Of a stretch of 9,099 bases of DNA, positions 4,878-9,099 are shown piece after piece. This stretch comes from Clostridiales bacterium UBA3277 (lineage in GTDB: Bacteria; Bacillota; Clostridia; Oscillospirales; Oscillospiraceae): assembly GCA_002362145.1 (NCBI GenBank), contig DETX01000100.1, positions 48,665 through 57,763 on the forward strand. The letters are read 5' to 3'. Made by a program: the position numbers and the translations under genes. The notes beneath the pieces are model-generated. The model was given only the letters and a program-made list of their open reading frames with translations, ran no database searches and was not told where the DNA came from. How positions within the stretch are numbered: position 1 is the first letter of the stretch; every line of letters begins with the position of its first letter.

Positions 4878-6318
4878 ACTGCTTCTTCCTCCTTACGAGA
4901 ATCACACCGATGCCCACGCCCAGATAGGCCAGAGGGAACAGGCCGATCATCAGCACCTTCAGCAATGTGGAGGTGGACTGGCTGATGGTCAGATAGTTGT
5001 AGTTCAGGGACTTGCTGCGAATGGCCATGGCCTCGCTCTGACCCACCAGGGAGGACAGGGCGTTCATAGCCAGATCGCCGTTGGCGCCGGAGGAATAGGC
5101 GTTGTACATATCATTCAGAAAATCCGAGGAGGAGAACCAGATCATCCGGCCGCCGCCGTCGGTTTCGATGTCCACCGCCACGGAGAAGGGGCCGTCCAGG
5201 TCGCCCTCTTCCTTCTCGTAGGTGGACAGGGCGAAGCCTGCGGTTTTGGAGAAGGATTCCTCCGAGGTGGTCAGAAGCTCTGTCACCGTGGCGCTGCCTG
5301 AGTAGTTGGTGACCTTCAATCCCTGGGAAATGGGCATAATGGCGTGATACCCGGCATCCAGCAGGGAATCGGTGATGGCACTGCTGTCAATATCCGGCAG
5401 CAGCACATAGGGATAGCCGAAGGCGTAATGGGCCCGGTCGCCGTCCACTACGATGCCCTCCTGGGGTGTCACACCGTAGTTTTCCAGCAGAGAAGTCAGG
5501 TTCGTCAGCGGGCCGCTCTCCACAGGACCGGCCATAACCAGCAGCTTGCCGCCGTTTTCCACATGGTCAGCCAGCATATCCAGCTCCTTTTTGGAGATAT
5601 CGCTGGTGGGGCCGTAGATCAGCACACAGGCGGCGTCCCCGGGAATCTCGTCCACTGTCAGAAGGGAGAGACTCTGCACCTCCATGTTTTCCTTTCGAAT
5701 CTGCTCTGCGAAGCTATCCGGCAGCTCAGCTTCCCCATGGCCCTCCAGGGCGTAGACCTGGGGCAGCACGTCGCTGACCACATAGTCAATGGCGGAGGTG
5801 ATGGCGCCCTCGCCGTCGAAGGAGGTAGTGTAGGAATAGGAGTAGAGATCGGCGTTTTGCAGGTAGATGTCGTTGTAGGAAATATAGCGGCTCTTGTCGC
5901 CGCATTCGACGATGAGGGAGTTGTTCTCCACGGTCTCATCGGTGTACTGCTGGGCGAAGGAGGGAAACACATCGGGGTTTTTCTTGACCACCTGGATATG
6001 GTCGGACAGGCTTTCGTACTTGGAAAGAAGGTTCGTCAGAATCTCATCCTCCTTGTCGGCCTGGACCACCCAGTAGATGGTCACGTCCTTTTGCAGGTTG
6101 TTCACCACCACCTTGGTGTTGCTGGTGATGGAGTAGAGCTTGGAGGAACTGATGTCAAATTTCGTCAGGCTCACCGGCATTACGGAAACCAGAATGTTTA
6201 TGACGATCAGAATGGCCAGGACAATGGCCGTGGCCATGAGGCTGTAGCCGCCGCCTCTGAGGGCCAGGCCGTTTCGCTCATTCTTCCCGAAAATCTGGGG
6301 GAGTTTTTCTTTTTTCAT
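4864..6318 (-). CDS. GldG-like ABC transporter auxiliary protein
   Basis: 484 aa with one N-terminal membrane segment (about 28-48) and one C-terminal segment (about 453-475, followed by RRKKQ). The large middle part is predicted to be outside the membrane. FDISSSKLYSITSNTKVV at 54-71 is the typical GldG/ABC-auxiliary start; VYALEGHGEAELPD at 188-201 and the LIYGPTSDISKKELDMLADH run at 233-252, followed by GGKLLVMAGP (256-265), match the PF09822 (ABC_transp_aux) core. In Bacteroidetes GldG works with GldA and GldF in gliding; in Firmicutes homologues the substrate is unknown. Start and stop are tightly packed: its ATG shares one base with the permease stop (TGATG) and its 3' end overlaps the DUF4340 start by 14 bp. 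Confidence 0.87.
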   Translation of the reverse strand: MKKEKLPQIFGKNERNGLALRGGGYSLMATAIVLAILIVINILVSVMPVSLTKFDISSSKLYSITSNTKVVVNNLQKDVTIYWVVQADKEDEILTNLLSKYESLSDHIQVVKKNPDVFPSFAQQYTDETVENNSLIVECGDKSRYISYNDIYLQNADLYSYSYTTSFDGEGAITSAIDYVVSDVLPQVYALEGHGEAELPDSFAEQIRKENMEVQSLSLLTVDEIPGDAACVLIYGPTSDISKKELDMLADHVENGGKLLVMAGPVESGPLTNLTSLLENYGVTPQEGIVVDGDRAHYAFGYPYVLLPDIDSSAITDSLLDAGYHAIMPISQGLKVTNYSGSATVTELLTTSEESFSKTAGFALSTYEKEEGDLDGPFSVAVDIETDGGGRMIWFSSSDFLNDMYNAYSSGANGDLAMNALSSLVGQSEAMAIRSKSLNYNYLTISQSTSTLLKVLMIGLFPLAYLGVGIGVILVRRKKQYETV

Positions 6319-7181
6319 CAGTTGTACCTCCGCTTTTCCAGAGATTGGACCGCCAGGAACAGGAAGAATACAATGACGGTCAGATAGTACACGATGCCGG
6401 TCACATCAAAGACGCCGTTTACAAACACCGTGAGCCGCTCAAAGAGGGACAGCGTTGACATGACCTTCGGCAGCAGCCCCTCGAATTTGGAAATATCCAC
6501 CCAGCAGACCAGGGTCATGACAGCCATCAGCCCCAGGCAGATCCAGTAGGCCAGGTAGCTGTTCTTTGTCACCGCCCGGATCACCAGTCCCAGAAGGAAA
6601 ATGAGAACGCACAGGGTGAGAATAGAGCCCATGGCCGTGGCGGAGACATATTCTGACAGGCTGACGCTGTAGTAGTTGAGCAGAATCGCCGCGATGCCGA
6701 TGCCGGCGGCAAAGCCCTGGTTGTCCGTGAGGCTGGAAATGAACACCCCAACGGCAATGAGGGCCGCCCCCAGCAGGAAAAAGGCCAGCAGGGAGCCGTA
6801 GGAGGTGGGAAGATACACTTCGCCGAACCGGGAAAAAATCAGAGGATAGATGCTGATGACGGCCAGGGGCAGAATGTAGACGGCCAGCAGGGCCAGGTAC
6901 TTTCCGGCAATGACCTGGGTGGTGGTGATGGGCAGGGAGTAGAGAAGCTGATCGGTTTTCTGCCTGCGCTCCTCGGCGAGAACCCGCATGGTGAGAATGG
7001 GCACGATGACCACAAATACCAGAGAGCCGAAGCTCAGCACAAATTCAAAGTTGCTCACCGCTGCCTGCAGGTTGTACAGCATGGCGCCGATGCCCACAAA
7101 GGCCAGCAGAAACGCCCCAAAGACATAGGCCGTCAGGGAGTGAAAGTACGTGCGCAGTTCATGCTTGAATACCGCGATCAT
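6318..7181 (-). CDS. ABC-2 type permease, GldF-like
   Basis: 287 aa with six or more membrane helices (about 17-37, 49-65, 98-115, 130-150, 186-203, 212-228 and 262-280). The cytoplasmic loop MRVLAEERRQKTDQLLYSLP at 65-84, followed by TTTQVIAGKYLA, is the hallmark of this ABC-2 subgroup (LAEE, then coupling region and G-K) and probably docks to the ATPase. It begins at an ATGA overlap with the ATPase stop and ends by sharing a base with the gldG-like ATG, so all three should be translated together. It would form the channel part of an exporter or a mechanical ABC complex; which substrate it moves is not visible from sequence. Confidence 0.9.
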   Translation of the reverse strand: MIAVFKHELRTYFHSLTAYVFGAFLLAFVGIGAMLYNLQAAVSNFEFVLSFGSLVFVVIVPILTMRVLAEERRQKTDQLLYSLPITTTQVIAGKYLALLAVYILPLAVISIYPLIFSRFGEVYLPTSYGSLLAFFLLGAALIAVGVFISSLTDNQGFAAGIGIAAILLNYYSVSLSEYVSATAMGSILTLCVLIFLLGLVIRAVTKNSYLAYWICLGLMAVMTLVCWVDISKFEGLLPKVMSTLSLFERLTVFVNGVFDVTGIVYYLTVIVFFLFLAVQSLEKRRYN

Positions 7182-8149
7182 GGCTCATCCGCCTCGCTTT
7201 CCTTAGTTTTTTCGGACCCTTCGGACAGCTCAATGAACACGTCCTCCAGATCGGCCTTTTGGAGCCTGAGCTCCAGAAGATCAAGCCCCTTCTTTGCAAA
7301 GCCCCGGAATACTGCCCGGGCCGTCTCATACAGGTCGCCGCTGCCGGTCCGCACCTGGACGCTGATCCGTCCGCCGGGCAGGGAGGAGATGTGGACCTGG
7401 GAAACCTCCGGGATATCGGCGAGAATATCCTGAACGGCCTTGGACTCCACGTCGGTGGTCAGCAGCAGCTCATTGGGCGTCAGCAAGGCCTTTTCCAGGG
7501 CCTCCGGCGTGTCAAAGGCCACCAGGCGGCCGTGGGCAATCATGAGAATCTCATCGCAGATGGTCTGAACCTCCGAGAGAATGTGGGAGCTGAAGATCAC
7601 AGTGTGGCCCTTGCCCAGCTCCCGGATGAGGTCCCGGATTTCGATGATCTGCAAGGGATCCAGACCCACGGTGGGCTCGTCCAGAATGATGACCTTGGGG
7701 TCCCCCATCAGGGCCTGGGCGATGCCCACCCTCTGCTTGTACCCCTTGGACAGGGCTGAAATCCGCCGGTGGGCCACGTCCTGGATGCCGGTCTGCCGGA
7801 TGACCGCGTCTATCTGGCTTTCCAGCTCCGCGCCCCGGAGGCCCTTGGCCTCGCCGACGAACCGCAGATACTCCCGGGGCGACTCGCTCATATACAGCGG
7901 CGGCTGCTCCGGCAGGTAGCCGATCTGGCGCTTGGCCTCCTCTGGCTCCTCAAAGATGTCATGCCCGTCGATGAGCACCTGGCCGGAGGTCGCCGACAGG
8001 CAGCCGGTCATGATGTTCATGGTGGTGGATTTTCCCGCGCCGTTGGGGCCCAGAAAGCCGTAGACGTGTCCTTCGCCGATTTCGAAGGACAAATCCTCCA
8101 CCGCCAGATGATCGCCATACCATTTTGTCAAATTGGAAACGGTAATCAT
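7178..8149 (-). CDS. ABC transporter ATPase, GldA-like
   Basis: 323 aa. All nucleotide-binding motifs are intact: Walker A GPNGAGKST at 34-42, Q-loop around Q82 (YLPEQPPLY), signature LSKGYKQR at 133-140 (the LSKGY variant usual in this group), Walker B VIILDEPT at 153-160, D-loop GLDP at 162-165, and switch H189 in FSSH. Residues about 215-305 form the extra C-terminal domain common in exporter ATPases, ending in an acidic tail. The ATG at 8149 is preceded by AGGAGG at 6-nt spacing; an upstream in-frame ATG at 8176 sits at the predicted transcription start and is rejected. It is the first gene of the operon and powers the neighbouring GldF/GldG-like proteins by ATP hydrolysis on the cytoplasmic side. 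Confidence 0.95.
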   Translation of the reverse strand: MITVSNLTKWYGDHLAVEDLSFEIGEGHVYGFLGPNGAGKSTTMNIMTGCLSATSGQVLIDGHDIFEEPEEAKRQIGYLPEQPPLYMSESPREYLRFVGEAKGLRGAELESQIDAVIRQTGIQDVAHRRISALSKGYKQRVGIAQALMGDPKVIILDEPTVGLDPLQIIEIRDLIRELGKGHTVIFSSHILSEVQTICDEILMIAHGRLVAFDTPEALEKALLTPNELLLTTDVESKAVQDILADIPEVSQVHISSLPGGRISVQVRTGSGDLYETARAVFRGFAKKGLDLLELRLQKADLEDVFIELSEGSEKTKESEADEP

Positions 8150-8161
8150 GGTTTCCCTCCT

Positions 8162-8186
8162 TAATCTTATGATCACGGAAAGATTA
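8162..8186. promoter_or_regulatory. Small inverted repeat over the ABC operon -10
   Basis: TAATCTT (8162-8168) and AAGATTA (8180-8186) form a perfect 7-bp inverted repeat with an 11-nt spacer. The right arm overlaps the -10 box and the left arm abuts the ribosome binding site, so the dyad spans the predicted transcription start. It could be a repressor site; chance occurrence of 7-bp arms is possible. Confidence 0.35.
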
Positions 8187-8188
8187 TA
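8183..8188 (-). promoter_or_regulatory. Consensus -10 box of the ABC operon
   Basis: The minus strand reads TATAAT, a perfect SigmaA -10, about 34 bases ahead of the ABC ATPase start codon. No good -35 exists at 16-19 nt spacing (the bases there read AGTTTA or similar), so the promoter may depend on an activator. The start site would be near 8176. Confidence 0.6.
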
Positions 8189-8238
8189 GGCGCCGGTGCT
8201 GAAATTAAACTGAAGAATCCCATGAACGAATTGTAAAT

Positions 8239-8274
8239 CTTACTCGTCAGCCCTCTTGCAAAACTTACTCGTCA
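8239..8274. repeat. 11-bp direct repeat in the divergent intergenic region
   Basis: CTTACTCGTCA occurs exactly at 8239-8249 and again at 8264-8274, 25 bp apart start to start, each preceded by an A-rich triplet. The pair sits between the divergent ABC operon and the aldolase gene: about 50 bp upstream of the ABC -10 and 11 bp upstream of the aldolase -35. Paired direct repeats at this position suggest binding by a regulator, which is inference. Confidence 0.6.
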
Positions 8275-8285
8275 TCCCGCCATCC

Positions 8286-8314
8286 TTGACAGTATCGCCG
8301 GAATGCGATAGAAT
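8286..8314 (+). promoter_or_regulatory. SigmaA promoter of the threonine aldolase gene
   Basis: TTGACA (8286-8291) and TAGAAT (8309-8314) are separated by exactly 17 nt: a perfect -35 and a 5/6 -10. The start would be near 8321, with AAAGGAG at 8327-8333 in a short leader. A 6-bp inverted repeat (TATCGC at 8293-8298, GCGATA at 8305-8310) lies in the spacer and runs into the -10 box. Confidence 0.85.
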
Positions 8315-8342
8315 AACCTCAATATCAAAGGAGAATATGCTT

Positions 8343-9099
8343 ATGATCTACTTTAACAACGACTATTCCGAAGGCTGCCATCCCAAGGTTCTGGAAGCGC
8401 TTGCGCGCACTAATCTGGAGCAGACCCCTGGCTATGGGGAGGATGCCTACTGCCGCCGGGCTGCTGACAAAATCCGTGCCCTCTGCTGCCGGGAGGATTT
8501 GGCGGTCCATTTCCTGGTGGGCGGGACCCAGGCCAATCTGACCGTCATTGACGCCGCTCTGCGGCCCCATCAGGCGGCTTTGTGTGCTGTCACCGGCCAC
8601 ATCAACGCCCACGAGACTGGGGCGGTGGAGGCCACCGGCCACAAGATCCTGACGGTGCCCACCACCGACGGGAAGATCACCGCCGACCAGGTTGCAGCCG
8701 TGGTGAGGGCCCACTGGGCGGATTCCTCCCATGAGCATCTGGCCCAGCCGAAGCTGGTGTATATCTCCAATCCCACGGAGCTTGGCACCCTGTATACCCG
8801 CGCTGAGCTGGAAGAGCTGTCCGCGGCCTGCCGGGAGCTGGGGCTGTATCTCTTCATGGACGGCGCCCGCCTGGGCTACGGCCTGATGGCGAGGGGGAAT
8901 GATCTGATCCTGCCGGACATTGCCCGGCTGTGCGACGTGTTTTATATCGGCGGCACCAAGGTGGGAGCCCTCTTCGGCGAGGCGGTGGTGTTTTCCAATC
9001 CGGTGCTGGCTGAGGACTTCCGCTATCTCATCAAGCAGCACGGCGGTATGCTGGCCAAGGGGCGGCTGCTGGGGGTGCAGTTTGAGGCCTTCCTGGAGG
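8343..9099 (+). CDS. ltaE: Low-specificity L-threonine aldolase-type PLP enzyme (3' truncated by window)
   Basis: 252 codons are visible and the frame is open to the window edge; family members are about 335-350 aa, so roughly the last quarter is missing only because the window ends. It belongs to the beta-eliminating lyase/threonine aldolase fold (PF01212), which cleaves L-threonine or allo-threonine to glycine and acetaldehyde using PLP. Visible motifs: MIYFNNDYSEGCHPKVL start, VGGTQANL at 59-66 (cofactor phosphate loop), GHINAHETGA at 85-94 (the family's catalytic histidine region), DGARLGYGL at 173-181 (Asp173 and Arg176 of the DGAR motif), and IGGTK at 202-206 with Lys206 as the predicted PLP Schiff-base lysine. 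I chose the ATG at 8343 (9 nt from GGAG) over the one two codons earlier at 8337, which is only 3 nt away. Related lyase or aminotransferase activity cannot be excluded. Confidence 0.9.
   Translation, partial: MIYFNNDYSEGCHPKVLEALARTNLEQTPGYGEDAYCRRAADKIRALCCREDLAVHFLVGGTQANLTVIDAALRPHQAALCAVTGHINAHETGAVEATGHKILTVPTTDGKITADQVAAVVRAHWADSSHEHLAQPKLVYISNPTELGTLYTRAELEELSAACRELGLYLFMDGARLGYGLMARGNDLILPDIARLCDVFYIGGTKVGALFGEAVVFSNPVLAEDFRYLIKQHGGMLAKGRLLGVQFEAFLE

Noticed and set aside
5344..6387. A 347-codon open frame on the plus strand
   Set aside because: It lies antisense to the GldG-like gene, is rich in His, Val, Gly and Gln without recognisable domains, and has no ribosome binding site; it is a frame shadow in GC-rich coding sequence.
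8239..8274. CRISPR-like array from the CTTACTCGTCA repeats
   Set aside because: Only two 11-bp copies with a 14-nt gap; far too short and too few for a CRISPR array.
8325..9041. A 238-codon minus-strand open frame
   Set aside because: It is antisense to the clear threonine aldolase with PLP motifs and a good promoter; the minus-strand product is His/Gln/Gly-rich and unrecognisable.

Overview
The window looks like a chromosomal segment of an endospore-forming, fairly GC-rich member of the Clostridia. The Oscillospiraceae (Oscillibacter/Flavonifractor-like) are my best guess. This rests on a clear SpoIIID regulator preceded by a SigmaE-type promoter, strong AGGAGG-type ribosome binding sites throughout, SigmaA-type promoters, and operon types common in gut Clostridia. 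The genus is inference. I see no insertion sequence, tRNA, rRNA or CRISPR array.

Right to left on the minus strand: (1) 8149-3495 is a tightly overlapping four-gene operon: an ABC ATPase (GldA-like), an ABC-2 permease (GldF-like), a GldG-like auxiliary membrane protein and a DUF4340 protein. The stop/start overlaps imply translational coupling and a single exporter-like envelope complex whose substrate is unknown. (2) 3369-3118 is spoIIID, the mother-cell sporulation regulator, with its own SigmaE-like promoter. (3) 2851-2369 is rlmH, the 23S rRNA pseudouridine methyltransferase, with its own promoter. (4) 2209-40 is a three-gene operon: a PadR-family repressor, a HAAS/DUF1700-like membrane protein, and a membrane-anchored SH3b-DUF4097 protein. 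A 9-bp inverted repeat overlaps its near-consensus promoter, which suggests autoregulation by PadR. A hairpin after the last gene (1-27) probably ends the transcript.

Only two genes lie on the plus strand. One is a 34-codon ORF (2953-3057) with a near-perfect Shine-Dalgarno and a GTG start, divergent from rlmH. The other is a threonine-aldolase-type PLP enzyme (8343 to the window end, truncated by the edge), divergent from the ABC operon. The 193-bp intergenic region between the ABC operon and the aldolase carries a consensus SigmaA promoter, an 11-bp direct repeat and two small inverted repeats.

Most of the window is recognisable housekeeping, sporulation and envelope genes. The points most worth a second look are the PadR/HAAS/SH3b-DUF4097 envelope module with its visible operator, the small acidic-tailed protein beside rlmH, the Gld-like operon in a presumably non-gliding spore former, and the regulatory repeats at 8162-8310.
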